64,000 bases of DNA, from NCBI RefSeq assembly GCF_003933735.1, contig NZ_RSED01000008.1, forward strand, positions 1 through 64,000. Reading direction: 5' to 3'. Source of the stretch: Aquabacterium soli. Lineage in GTDB: Bacteria > Pseudomonadota > Gammaproteobacteria > Burkholderiales > Burkholderiaceae_C. Below the pieces are notes generated by a model that saw only the letters and a program-made list of their open reading frames with translations, was not told where the DNA came from and did not search any database. Both the position numbers and the translations under genes were made by a program. Shown in pieces: positions 1-7,834 of the stretch; the stretch's first letter is position 1; the number at the start of each line of letters is the position of its first letter.

Positions 1-1
1 T

Positions 2-127
2 GAGGTCAAGGAACCCATGTTCGCCAATGTGCGGGGCTTTCAACTGGCAGGGCAGAACTATGCGCGGACGGTGATGGTCGCATCACGGGCCGATCAAGGT
101 GCGACGCTATCGGGGAGCAAGCAATGA
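2..127 (+). CDS. C-terminal fragment of probable ParM/StbA-type actin-like ATPase
   Basis: An open frame runs in from the left edge and stops with TGA at 125-127, giving about 41 residues that include FANVRGFQLAGQNYA. That ending resembles, from memory, the C-terminus of ParM/StbA family plasmid-segregation ATPases found on plasmids and integrative elements. The stop overlaps the start of the next gene in an ATGA (124-127), so the two are translationally coupled, as parM-parR pairs often are. Only the tail is present, so no catalytic motif can be checked and the family assignment is an inference. The 5' part lies outside the window. Confidence 0.45.
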   Translation, partial: EVKEPMFANVRGFQLAGQNYARTVMVASRADQGATLSGSKQ

Positions 128-402
128 ACGGCAACGCCAAGGTCAGTGGGGAACCGATCCGACTGGTGTTTGAACTGGCGCGTGCTGATCACCCCAGGCT
201 GTACGACGATCTGATCCAGTTCCCCAAAGGAACCAAGAGGATCAATCGACTGCGGGTGCTTGCTTATGATGGCTTGCTCATTCAGAGCGGGCACATCGTC
301 TCCATGGTGGCGTCTCACCCGGGTGGTGATCAACAAGGGGAGGAGGTAGGTCGCGGCGGACAGATCACCAATGATTTGTTTGGGCCGTCCATCGCGGACT
401 GA
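124..402 (+). CDS. Small ParR/StbB-like partner protein
   Basis: A 92-residue protein starts within the ATGA that ends the upstream ParM-like gene. The middle part (LYDDLIQFPKGTKRINRLRVLA, cited here as residues about 26-47) looks like a short helical, basic segment suited to a DNA-binding adaptor. Its position directly behind a ParM-like ATPase suggests a ParR/StbB role: binding a centromere-like site and linking the island or its circular form to the filament. No ribbon-helix-helix fold can be proved by eye. It could also be an uncharacterised small protein of integrative elements. Confidence 0.5.
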   Translation: MNGNAKVSGEPIRLVFELARADHPRLYDDLIQFPKGTKRINRLRVLAYDGLLIQSGHIVSMVASHPGGDQQGEEVGRGGQITNDLFGPSIAD

Positions 403-449
403 TCAGAAAGCTGTCGAAGAGGTTTCTCCGATGGGCGGCACGCAGCGCG

Positions 450-1238
450 TCAGGCGTTCTTCCTGAGGTGGTCGGCGTAGCTTGAAAATGAAGGTCTGCC
501 TTTGCTGGTGTTCAGCTTGGCCAGACTTGTCTTGCTGATCCGCTGCTGAAGGTAGCTACATACCTCGTCGAACCTATCAACAGATAGGAGCCGCCAGGGC
601 GCGCCGAGTTTGTGTTCAATGTTCTTGGAAATCACGCTGGGATTGAACGCTGTGGCGCGCCTTGGATCTGAGCCCGCGAACTCGTTGTAGCGGGAGATCA
701 GGTACTGAACGTAGCGGCTGAGTTGCGCATCGGCACCAACAGTGTTTGGCGGAGGCGTGACCGCGACTGATTTGCGTGTGGTCTTGAGAACGACAGTGCC
801 CGCTTGAATCGCTCCAGGGCTGTTGATCGCAACGTTGCCAGAGTTGTTGACCACCTCAATGCGATCCATATGGTTCAGAAGGATCTTGGCATAGACGCCA
901 TCAGTCGGTTGCTCGGGCCGACCTGCTGCACCTTCGTGAACAAACTTCATCTCCCTGAGGACGTCGGCAGAGTAAATGTCTGGCTGGGAATCAATGACTT
1001 TGTGGTGAGGGCCACACATCAAAATCAGGTTGTTGAAAGCCTGCCGTTCTTTCTCTGTCTGATCTGGGGCGAACCTCGGCCCGCCGCTTCGCCTTGCGTG
1101 GATGTGGCATATCTCGCCGGTGACGACGCCAGTGCCCTCGACCATGGGTAGCGAGCAACCGGGGAAGGCGCACAGGTTGCCAGACAGGGCGAATAAGCGC
1201 TTGACGGTTTGTTCGGTGGGTTTGCTCATCGGACACAT
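450..1238 (-). CDS. HNH endonuclease family protein
   Basis: The 262-residue product carries a cysteine-rich HNH nuclease domain in its first 100 residues: C23 and C28 (CAFPGC), C44-H45 (ICHIHA), N69-N70 and C75-H78-H79 (LILMCGPHH), which together form the metal-binding beta-beta-alpha pattern. Residues about 125-150 are a low-complexity linker rich in N, S, G and V. The last 100 residues form a second domain of uncertain identity that resembles, from memory, C-terminal domains of phage antirepressor-like proteins. The start is either 1238 or the ATG at 1229; neither has a clear ribosome site. It diverges from the CoiA-like nuclease gene at 1375 and converges on the gene ending at 402. HNH proteins of this type occur on islands and may act in defence, but the substrate is unknown. 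Confidence 0.8.
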   Translation of the reverse strand: MCPMSKPTEQTVKRLFALSGNLCAFPGCSLPMVEGTGVVTGEICHIHARRSGGPRFAPDQTEKERQAFNNLILMCGPHHKVIDSQPDIYSADVLREMKFVHEGAAGRPEQPTDGVYAKILLNHMDRIEVVNNSGNVAINSPGAIQAGTVVLKTTRKSVAVTPPPNTVGADAQLSRYVQYLISRYNEFAGSDPRRATAFNPSVISKNIEHKLGAPWRLLSVDRFDEVCSYLQQRISKTSLAKLNTSKGRPSFSSYADHLRKNA

Positions 1239-1253
1239 TGGATCATGCGAGTC

Positions 1254-1281
1254 TTGGTGCGCTCACTCGCGTCGGGATAAT
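1254..1281 (+). promoter_or_regulatory. Candidate sigma70 promoter for the CoiA-like gene
   Basis: TTGGTG (1254-1259) and GATAAT (1276-1281) are separated by 16 bases, about 94 bases before the chosen start at 1375. The match to the consensus is moderate and the site is called by eye only. Confidence 0.35.
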
Positions 1282-1374
1282 GACTACCAAGTGGCCGAAG
1301 TATCTCTGAAAATCCACTTTGACCGGGCATCAGCACATTCACGCTCAATCCAATATGGAAGAGGATCGCAATCA

Positions 1375-3354
1375 ATGAGCACATGGCAAATTGACCGTAG
1401 CGGCTCGGCAAGTAAGGATGCTGGTGCGGATGCGTCTGCGGTGCCGTTGAAGTGGGCGCACGACGCAAAAACTGGTCAGCCGCGCTACATACATGACTCG
1501 GACGTCGTCAGTCGGACCGCTGCCTGCATCTGCCCAGCTTGTGATTTGCCTCTCACTCCGGTTATGGCGGGTCAGCCCTTGCGGGTGAGACCAACGGCTC
1601 ATTTCCGGCATCCTGATGGCGCGCACAAAGACGACTGTTCACTCGTTGCTGCCCGCGTAGCGGCAACTCGGCACTTGTTGGAGTTGGGGGTGCTGGTGTT
1701 GCCTAGGCGACGGATGAGTCGAACGGCACTTGGTTTTCTCGGGCATGGGTATGAGGTCTGGGTGGAACAACCCTCCGAGTTCATTTCAATCGTTAACGCG
1801 ACGATGCACGACCACGCCACGGCGCTGCTGACCTTGGATGACGGGCGGCAGTTGCTGGTTGATCTGACGGGGGTGCGTGAGCCTGGGGCTGATGGACTGG
1901 GGCATGCCGTCGTGACTCTTTCGCTCTCAGATCCATCTCTTGCGATGATGGACCCGGAAGAGATCCGCGCGAGACTGCGAATCCTTCCTGATATGCACTG
2001 GTGTTCACACTGGAATGACGCCAGTCTGGCTGTTGAAGGTGATGCAGTCGCGGCCAAAGCTGCAAAGGATGCACTCGACAGTTGGGATGCGGCAGACGAA
2101 GCTGAATTTCTGGCACGGTTGCCGAAAGACGTGGAGCCAAGCCTCATTCCTGGTTTGAGGCGCGAGACGGTGCTGCACCGCGAGGTGAAAGCCATCCTTG
2201 AAAGTGCATCGTCCATTGCAACCCCGGGCCTGGAGGTTGTGGTGGAGCGGGATCCGCCAGATGAGTTCGCCGGAGAGTGGGAGACGGCCAGCATCCGCAA
2301 GATGTGGATGACAGGGCCTCGTCAACTCGACTTTGGCGATGTTCGTCTTGAAAAAAAGGTGGCGAGCATCGTTCCCGATGTCATTGCAGATCTGAATCCA
2401 GGCAAGGTTCACGGTTGGGGCGGGACCATGACTTGGGTTGCCGGGGACTTCGACGAAGACGAAGAAGACACGTACCCCTTCACTTGGCCTGCAGCCATCC
2501 TGGTCGAGGTGACTGTGACGCATGGCATCGACGACGAGAAGTTGCGGCGGATTCGGGATCTGGACATGCCGACACTGGAGATTGACATTGGCTCGCTGGG
2601 CGGGACGGTGACACGCGAGAATTTGCGTGACTTGGTGGTCAACCAGTTGCTCGGGAAGCGGTGGGTGCACCACCCCGTCCTGCGGGCCAAGCGCCGGGTG
2701 CTTGAATCAGCGATTGATGAACACCCTGTGACCTTGCGCTACCGCGAGCGACTCTTGGAGTTGCGCCGCCCCGCCTACCTTGCTCAACCCGCAGCGTACT
2801 GGGCCGCCAGGTACATCTCTGCGATGACGTCGTTTCACGACGCCAACGTCGGTATCAAGAGGGCAGGGCGAAAGCACGTGGGCAATGGCCCCAAGCCCCA
2901 ATTCTTGGGCAGCGACAGCGAACTTTGGCAGCAAGTGGAGGAAGCTTCTGAGGCGCTTGCTGCGCATGGACTGCCAGGCGCTCTTGATCGGATGATGGTG
3001 GACGAATCCGGGATGGTTACCCGCATCCTGTCGATCCAGCAGAACCGAGGCGTGGGGTATGACATGAACACGGGTTACCAAGTGCTCAACGCCATCATGC
3101 AGAGCGGGCCTGACAACAAGCGTTGGCACACCATCTACACGATGGCTGTGAAGGCCTATGGTCTAGAGGCGCATTTCACAAAGGCACAGGCTGATAGCTA
3201 TGCCAGATGGAGGCAATCCATCATTGATGGGGTCGACCTTCAAGACGTGACTTACCTGCGTCCGAGCACCTACGACAAGGTGCTCGGCGTTTTGTTTCCT
3301 GAGATGGCGCGGGGCATTGCGAAGAAATATGGGTTGCAACCGGAACCTTTGTAA
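1375..3354 (+). CDS. CoiA-like protein with PD-(D/E)XK nuclease motif
   Basis: The 659-residue product has an N-terminal zinc-ribbon-like element (C51, C53, C56, then HFRH 76-79 and C88) as in competence protein CoiA, and further on a nuclease-like core: IVPDVIADL with P334-D335, then the strand ILVEVTVTHGIDDEK with E378 and K389. This layout fits a PD-(D/E)XK fold. CoiA itself promotes transformation, but large CoiA-like proteins in Proteobacteria often sit on islands and may be defence effectors. The start at ATG 1375 was chosen because GGAAGAGG (1357-1364) lies just upstream; the frame is open further up, but that part overlaps the opposing HNH gene. It ends 5 bases before the converging integrase gene. 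The C-terminal third has no domain I recognise. Confidence 0.75.
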   Translation: MSTWQIDRSGSASKDAGADASAVPLKWAHDAKTGQPRYIHDSDVVSRTAACICPACDLPLTPVMAGQPLRVRPTAHFRHPDGAHKDDCSLVAARVAATRHLLELGVLVLPRRRMSRTALGFLGHGYEVWVEQPSEFISIVNATMHDHATALLTLDDGRQLLVDLTGVREPGADGLGHAVVTLSLSDPSLAMMDPEEIRARLRILPDMHWCSHWNDASLAVEGDAVAAKAAKDALDSWDAADEAEFLARLPKDVEPSLIPGLRRETVLHREVKAILESASSIATPGLEVVVERDPPDEFAGEWETASIRKMWMTGPRQLDFGDVRLEKKVASIVPDVIADLNPGKVHGWGGTMTWVAGDFDEDEEDTYPFTWPAAILVEVTVTHGIDDEKLRRIRDLDMPTLEIDIGSLGGTVTRENLRDLVVNQLLGKRWVHHPVLRAKRRVLESAIDEHPVTLRYRERLLELRRPAYLAQPAAYWAARYISAMTSFHDANVGIKRAGRKHVGNGPKPQFLGSDSELWQQVEEASEALAAHGLPGALDRMMVDESGMVTRILSIQQNRGVGYDMNTGYQVLNAIMQSGPDNKRWHTIYTMAVKAYGLEAHFTKAQADSYARWRQSIIDGVDLQDVTYLRPSTYDKVLGVLFPEMARGIAKKYGLQPEPL

Positions 3355-3359
3355 GTGCA

Positions 3360-4619
3360 TCAAGCCACGCGCCGTATAGGTTGCACATTCCAGGGGCGGC
3401 CAGTTTCGCAAGCCTCGATGAAGGCCGCCCATTTTTCCAAGGCTTGACGGCGCTCGGGGATCTCCTCGCGCACATCGTAGACAGCCTCCATGCCTTTGAG
3501 CGCGTGATTGAGTGCAATCTCGGTGATGTCGTTGGGGATCCCCATGTTTCGCATATGCCCCTTTGCCGTGCTACGGGTGTCGTGAGGGGTAAAGCGCCGC
3601 ACGTCGATGTCGCCGCGATCAAAGGCCCGGGTGATTGCCGCCCAAAGCGTCGTTTTTCCCACATGAGTGTCACCCACACGTTTGCGGCGTCGATCCGTTC
3701 TGGCAGGCAAAACCCAAGGGGAGTCACCGGAGAGGCACTGGAGACTTTTGAACCACTCTGCAACTGTTGGTGTGATGGGGACCAAAAAGCCTGTGCGCGT
3801 TTTGACCGATTCGGCCGGCACCCACCAAGTACCAAGTTCGAAGTCGATGTGCTCCCATCTGGCTTTGGCCAGTTCGATGGACCGAACACAGGTGGCCAGC
3901 AAGATGCGGAAGGCCAGGCCGTTTTCAACGCCAATGTCGTTGATGTCCTTCAGGAGCGCACGCAGTTCGTCCTCGGCCAGCATCACGCGCTTGCGAATGG
4001 GTGGGCGTGCGCCCATCAAAGCAGTAAGGTCAATGCCCACGCATGGGTTCACATTGATCAGGCGCTTGCCGCACGCGTGTGCGAAAAGCAATTTCGCTGA
4101 AGTGAGCAAGCGTTTGCAGATCGTCCAAGAACGTTTGCTTGACTCAATCACGTGCACGATATCAGCAGGGGTGACGTTGCGTACTTCCATGGAGCCCAAC
4201 TTGGGTCCGATGATCTTGTCCAGATCCCACTTTCGGTAGTAGACAGTTCCCTCCGCCAATGGCGGTGTGGTCAGCTTCTTTTCCTTGTAGTCCGAGATCA
4301 ACTCCCGCACTGTCCAAGCCATCTGGGTCCTCATTTTCAGGACCTTCTTGTCTGCGGCAGGATCTTTGCCTTGGTCTACATCAACGCGTCGCTCACGAGC
4401 AAGCTTTCGGGCTGCTGCGAGTGTCAGGTCCGGATAGTTCCCAAGCGTGATTTCTTTGCGGCGCACACCAGACACTCGGTAGCGCAGAACCCACGTGGCG
4501 GTTCCTGCACTCGACAAGGTGAAAGTCAAGCCATCGCCATCAGATCGCGCGATGGCGGCGCCTTTTGCGACCCAGCGTCGAATCTGTACATCGTCCAGCA
4601 AATTTCCCCGGCGTGCCAT
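3360..4619 (-). CDS. P4-type tyrosine recombinase (integrase) with DUF4102 N-terminus
   Basis: The 419-residue protein has the short DUF4102-like N-terminal domain (residues about 1-95, with ITLGNYPDLTLAAAR), a SAM-like core-binding domain (about 100-185) and a C-terminal catalytic domain. The catalytic set is visible: R246 (TCVRSIEL), H346-x-x-R349 (HDTR), H372 and the nucleophile Y381 (AVYD). Such enzymes integrate and excise islands and ICEs, usually at one end of the element next to the attachment site. Its direction (leftward) and the mobile-type genes to its left suggest that the element lies at 1-4619 and the junction lies to the right of 4619. Three CTAGCTACCC repeats sit 16-63 bases upstream of the start. 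Confidence 0.93.
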   Translation of the reverse strand: MARRGNLLDDVQIRRWVAKGAAIARSDGDGLTFTLSSAGTATWVLRYRVSGVRRKEITLGNYPDLTLAAARKLARERRVDVDQGKDPAADKKVLKMRTQMAWTVRELISDYKEKKLTTPPLAEGTVYYRKWDLDKIIGPKLGSMEVRNVTPADIVHVIESSKRSWTICKRLLTSAKLLFAHACGKRLINVNPCVGIDLTALMGARPPIRKRVMLAEDELRALLKDINDIGVENGLAFRILLATCVRSIELAKARWEHIDFELGTWWVPAESVKTRTGFLVPITPTVAEWFKSLQCLSGDSPWVLPARTDRRRKRVGDTHVGKTTLWAAITRAFDRGDIDVRRFTPHDTRSTAKGHMRNMGIPNDITEIALNHALKGMEAVYDVREEIPERRQALEKWAAFIEACETGRPWNVQPIRRVA

Positions 4620-4634
4620 GGCTCGTCCTCCATT

Positions 4635-4682
4635 GGGTAGCTAGGCGCAATTTTAGTCCGCTAGCTACCCAGCTAGCTACCC
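4635..4682. repeat. Three CTAGCTACCC sites upstream of the integrase
   Basis: CTAGCTACCC occurs at 4661-4670 and 4673-4682 in tandem with 12-bp spacing, and once inverted as GGGTAGCTAG at 4635-4644. They lie between 16 and 63 bases upstream of the integrase start codon. This fits an autoregulatory operator or arm-type integrase sites; which one cannot be told from sequence. Confidence 0.7.
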
Positions 4683-4728
4683 ATTTTTGTTGTGCTTCAG
4701 TGAGACGTGATGGGACGCTATGGGAGGA

Positions 4729-4751
4729 AAGCTGTTTGTTGACAACAGCTT
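4729..4751. repeat. Perfect 8-bp inverted repeat near the island end
   Basis: AAGCTGTT (4729-4736) and AACAGCTT (4744-4751) flank a 7-base spacer. It is not followed by a T run, so it is not a clear terminator. It could be a core-type recombination site or a protein-binding palindrome. Confidence 0.5.
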
Positions 4752-4771
4752 ATGGTCGTTGCGTGGGATGT

Positions 4772-4802
4772 GTTGAACTCCCTTGAAAGGCTAGTTGAAC
4801 TC
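4772..4802. repeat. GTTGAACTC direct repeat, 22-bp period
   Basis: GTTGAACTC lies at 4772-4780 and again at 4794-4802, a period of 22 bp or about two helical turns. Function is unknown; candidates are recombinase or regulator binding at the element junction. Confidence 0.45.
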
Positions 4803-4887
4803 GCAGGTGGCGAATTTCATGGGACAGGAGGGCTTTTGAGCGTGGATGCGTATTGTGCCTACATGGGGTGCCGATGCGTTCAAGGGG

Positions 4888-4906
4888 TGGTGCCCGCCAG
4901 GCACCA
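4888..4906 (-). terminator. Possible hairpin terminator after the hydrolase gene
   Basis: TGGTGCC (4888-4894) and GGCACCA (4900-4906) enclose five bases, 36 bases beyond the hydrolase stop on the leftward strand. No U tract follows, so termination would be weak or factor-dependent. Confidence 0.3.
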
Positions 4907-4941
4907 TGGGGGCACCCACCCGCATGGGGCTTGACGCGAGC

Positions 4942-5904
4942 TCAGGGCGCAGGGCGGTTGATGAACTCGACAAGCGCCGGGATGGTCTGCTCCGGGGCTT
5001 CTTCCATCAGCCAGTGGCCCGAGCCCTTGATGACGCGGCCATCGACCTGCGTGGCCACCAGGCGTCCTTGCTGGATCAGGAACTCGCCAGAGGCCTTTTC
5101 ACCGGCAAGCACCAGCATGGGCATGGGCAGCTTGGTCTGTGCGAAGCCGGCGAAATCACGGGCGTCTTGCTCGAAAGCCTTGAAGTACTCGAAACCTGCC
5201 CGCATGCCACCGGGCTGTGCATAGGCCTTGGCGTAGAACCGGCGATCGGCCTCGGGCACCGAGTGCTTGGGGTCTGCCGCGAAATCGTTCCAGAAGTGCT
5301 CGAAGTAGGTGCGCTCGCGGCCCTCGACCAGCTTGAGCGGCACCTCGCCATGGAAGTGGAAGTGCCACAGGTCACGCAGCAGCCAGACGGTGGTCCAGTC
5401 GCCCACGCCGGGCAGGAAGGCGTCCATCAGCACGATGCTCTCGACCTCGGCGGGGTACTGGGCCGCGTAGGCATAGGCCACCATCAGGCCGATGTCGTGC
5501 CCCACGATCTTCACCTTCTGGTGGCCCAGGCTGTGCACCAGGGCGTGGATGTCCTGCGCCAGGGTCTTCTTGTCGTAGCCGGACGCGGGCTTGGCCGAGC
5601 CGCCGGCCCCGCGCAGGTCGGGGGCGATGACCACGCGGCGATCAGCCAGCTGCGTGATCAAGGGGCGCCACATGCGGCTGGTCTCGGCATACCCATGAAG
5701 CAGCACGACGGGCGTGTCGCTGCCCTGGCCGGCCTGCAGGTAGTGCAGGGACACGCCGTTGGCGGTGGCGGTGTGGTCCTGGATGGTTGGAGCTTGAGCG
5801 GCGGAGCCTGCGGCGGCGTTCGCGTGCAGCGGCGCCACGCTGGCGATGCCGGCCAGCAGGAGCGTGGTCAAGGGCAGGGCGAGGCGGGTGATGAAAGCAT
5901 TCAT
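4942..5904 (-). CDS. Secreted alpha/beta hydrolase, epoxide hydrolase-like
   Basis: The 320-residue protein begins with a Sec signal peptide (hydrophobic stretch about residues 6-24, likely cleavage near ANA-AA at 29-32). The alpha/beta hydrolase fold is clear: the HGY oxyanion motif at 70-72, the nucleophile elbow GHDIG with D137, and the catalytic histidine H297 in GSGHW. An aspartate nucleophile and the sequence style fit epoxide hydrolases or haloalkane dehalogenases rather than esterases. Substrate is unknown. It lies 48 bases downstream of the SDR gene on the same strand and the two may be cotranscribed under the divergent LysR regulator, suggesting uptake or detoxification of a small organic compound. 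Confidence 0.85.
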   Translation of the reverse strand: MNAFITRLALPLTTLLLAGIASVAPLHANAAAGSAAQAPTIQDHTATANGVSLHYLQAGQGSDTPVVLLHGYAETSRMWRPLITQLADRRVVIAPDLRGAGGSAKPASGYDKKTLAQDIHALVHSLGHQKVKIVGHDIGLMVAYAYAAQYPAEVESIVLMDAFLPGVGDWTTVWLLRDLWHFHFHGEVPLKLVEGRERTYFEHFWNDFAADPKHSVPEADRRFYAKAYAQPGGMRAGFEYFKAFEQDARDFAGFAQTKLPMPMLVLAGEKASGEFLIQQGRLVATQVDGRVIKGSGHWLMEEAPEQTIPALVEFINRPAP

Positions 5905-5952
5905 GGTGAACTCCTGGTCGAGATCGTGTTGGTGGTTTGCAGGCAGGGCAGA

Positions 5953-6702
5953 TCAGAGCTGGCTCATGCCACCGTCGACGATGATTTCCGTGCCGACGAT
6001 GAAGGCCGACTCGGGCGAGGACAGGTGAAGCACGGTCGACGCGATCTCTGCCGGGGTGCCGAAGCGGCCCAGGGGGATCTGGCTCTGGATCTGGGCGGCG
6101 GTGGCCTCCAGCGTGGCCGTGTCCAGGCCCAGCTTGCCGTACAAGGGCGTGGCGACCGGCCCGGGGCTGAGCACGTTGACGCGCACGCCGCGGGGCAGCA
6201 GTTCGGCCGACAGGGTTTTGGCCAGCGAGATCAGCGCGGCCTTGCTGGCGGCATACACCGATGAATTGGGCATGCCGATGTGGGCATTGATCGAACCGTT
6301 GAGCACGATGGATGCGCCTCGGTTGAGCACTGGCAGCAGTGCCTGGATCTGGAAGTAGGCACCCTTGACGTTGGTGCCGAAGGTGGCGTCCCACAGGGCT
6401 TCGTCCACATCGGGCAGGGCGGCGAAACGGGCCATGCCGGCATTGATGAACACGGCATCCAGCGTGATGCCTTGCTGCACCAGTGTGGCGGCCAGGGCCC
6501 TGGCGCCGGCCACATCGGCGGCGTCGTGGCGCAGGGCGATGGTGCCGGGGCCGATCTGGCGGGCGGCGTCGTCCAGGGCGGCCTGGCCGCGACCGGTGAT
6601 GACGACGCGGGCCCCCTCACTGGCGAAGGCCTGGGCGGCCGCCAGGCCGATGCCACTGCTGCCGCCGGTGACGAGGATGGACTTGGTGTTGAAACGGGTC
6701 AT
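5953..6702 (-). CDS. Short-chain dehydrogenase/reductase (SDR)
   Basis: The 249-residue product is a classical SDR: the cofactor loop TGGSSGIG (12-19), NAG (87-89), and the catalytic S137, Y150 and K154 (YxxxK). The Arg in ITGRG (about residue 37) suggests NADP(H) preference. The C-terminal IIVDGGMSQL ending is typical of the fatty-acyl or glucose dehydrogenase-like branch. It is divergent from the LysR regulator at 6808, a common arrangement in which the regulator controls the reductase. Substrate cannot be predicted. Confidence 0.92.
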   Translation of the reverse strand: MTRFNTKSILVTGGSSGIGLAAAQAFASEGARVVITGRGQAALDDAARQIGPGTIALRHDAADVAGARALAATLVQQGITLDAVFINAGMARFAALPDVDEALWDATFGTNVKGAYFQIQALLPVLNRGASIVLNGSINAHIGMPNSSVYAASKAALISLAKTLSAELLPRGVRVNVLSPGPVATPLYGKLGLDTATLEATAAQIQSQIPLGRFGTPAEIASTVLHLSSPESAFIVGTEIIVDGGMSQL

Positions 6703-6737
6703 GGTGATCTCCTTCGAATCCGGCGACTTGCCGTGGA

Positions 6738-6749
6738 ATCAATATTGAT
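6738..6749. promoter_or_regulatory. Palindromic LysR-type operator between SDR and lysR genes
   Basis: ATCAATATTGAT is a perfect 12-bp palindrome in the 105-bp intergenic space between the divergent SDR and LysR genes. AT-rich dyads in this position are the usual recognition sites of LysR-type regulators. Confidence 0.6.
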
Positions 6750-6807
6750 CGGCTATGGCTCATTTGCCGTACCATGGCACCGATGAACTCGTTCGAAAGG
6801 ATCGAAC

Positions 6808-7725
6808 ATGTTGTCCGAGGACGATCTGGCCCTGCTGGAGGCCATCCATCAAAGCGGCAGCCTGTCGCGCGCAGCGGCGCAACTGGGCAAGGCGCCCTCG
6901 ACCGTCTCGCATGCGGCGCGCCAGCTGGAGGCCAAGTTCGATGCGCTGCTGTTCGATCGGCGTCGCTACCGGCTGCAGCTCACGCCCGCAGGGCAGTTGC
7001 TGACCCAGGAGGCCGCCCGCCTGATGCAGGATGTCTCCCGCCTGACCCGCCGCGTCAAGCAGGTGGCCGGTGGCTGGGAAGACCGGCTGTGGATCGTCAC
7101 CGACGAGATCCTGGAGTTCGACACCCTGCTGCCGGTGATTCAGGCCTTCGACAAGCTCGAATCCGGCGTGAGTTTGCGCATCACGCACGAGGTGCTGGGC
7201 GGCACCTGGGAGGCCCTGCGTGACGGGCGCGCCGATCTGGTGGTGGGCGCGACCAATGAGCCGCCCGCCATCCCCAAGCTGCGCTGGGCCGAGTTGGGCG
7301 TGATGGAGTGGGTGTTCGCCGTGTCGCCACGCCACCCGCTGGCCAAGGTCGCCGAACCGCTGGAGCGCGAGACCGTGGTGCAGCACCGCAGCATCGTGGT
7401 GGCCGATTCATCGCGCCGCCCGGATGTGCGGGGCTATGGCTTGCTGGGGGGGCAGGCGGTGCTGGCCGTGCCCAGCATGCACGCCAAGATCCTGGCTCAG
7501 CGCGATGGGCTGGGGGTGGGGTGGCTGCCCAGGCAGCGTGTGGCCGGCTTGCTGGCCAGCGGGGCCTTGGTGGAAAAGCGCATGGCCGATCCGCGGGAGC
7601 CCAACACGCTCTATGTGGCCTGGCGAGGTGATCAGTCTGGACGGGCGCTGGCCTGGTGGCTGGAGCAGTTCAAGCAGCCGCGCCTGGCGAAGCGTTTGGT
7701 GCAGGGAATGGATCGCTTCGCCTGA
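6808..7725 (+). CDS. LysR-family transcriptional regulator
   Basis: The 305-residue protein has the N-terminal winged helix-turn-helix of the family (residues about 1-60, with SLSRAAAQLGKAPSTVSHAA) and a periplasmic-binding-protein-like effector domain (about 85-295). It resembles the YhaJ-type branch. Divergent transcription from the SDR-hydrolase pair, with a palindrome between, suggests that it controls them and itself. The effector is unknown. Confidence 0.92.
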   Translation: MLSEDDLALLEAIHQSGSLSRAAAQLGKAPSTVSHAARQLEAKFDALLFDRRRYRLQLTPAGQLLTQEAARLMQDVSRLTRRVKQVAGGWEDRLWIVTDEILEFDTLLPVIQAFDKLESGVSLRITHEVLGGTWEALRDGRADLVVGATNEPPAIPKLRWAELGVMEWVFAVSPRHPLAKVAEPLERETVVQHRSIVVADSSRRPDVRGYGLLGGQAVLAVPSMHAKILAQRDGLGVGWLPRQRVAGLLASGALVEKRMADPREPNTLYVAWRGDQSGRALAWWLEQFKQPRLAKRLVQGMDRFA

Positions 7726-7753
7726 CAGTCCGGTCGAAGCTTCAGCTAGAATC

Positions 7754-7766
7754 TTCCCGTCGGGAA
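7754..7766. repeat. Short palindrome upstream of chrA
   Basis: TTCCCGTCGGGAA is a 6-bp inverted repeat around one base, just behind a TAGAAT -10-like box at 7747-7752 (CTGACA lies 19 bases further up). It sits in the leader of the chromate transporter gene and could be an operator. Confidence 0.35.
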
Positions 7767-7834
7767 AACAGCCTCCCGGCCTGCAAAGACAGACGGTGTC
7801 CCGTCCAAGCGCTGGAAGCTCACCTGGAGTTTTT

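Larger units (their letters stand above)
4620..4941. other. Gene-free stretch at the probable island junction
   Basis: No convincing gene lies here. The 322 bases hold, in order, the three integrase-upstream repeats (4635-4682), a perfect 8-bp hairpin (4729-4751), a GTTGAACTC direct repeat (4772-4802) and a 7-bp hairpin (4888-4906) just past the hydrolase stop. Composition shifts toward the GC-rich host pattern across it. No tRNA gene is present, so the attachment target is not a tRNA end visible in this window. Confidence 0.5.

Noticed and set aside
1102-1374. Upstream extension of the CoiA-like gene
   Set aside because: It overlaps the opposing HNH gene, and a ribosome site supports the start at 1375.
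4846-6264. Open frame of 472 codons on the + strand
   Set aside because: Antisense to the hydrolase and SDR genes, with no motif and shadow-like composition.
7424-7834. Upstream extension of chrA
   Set aside because: It lies inside lysR in another frame; GTG 7835 has a ribosome site.
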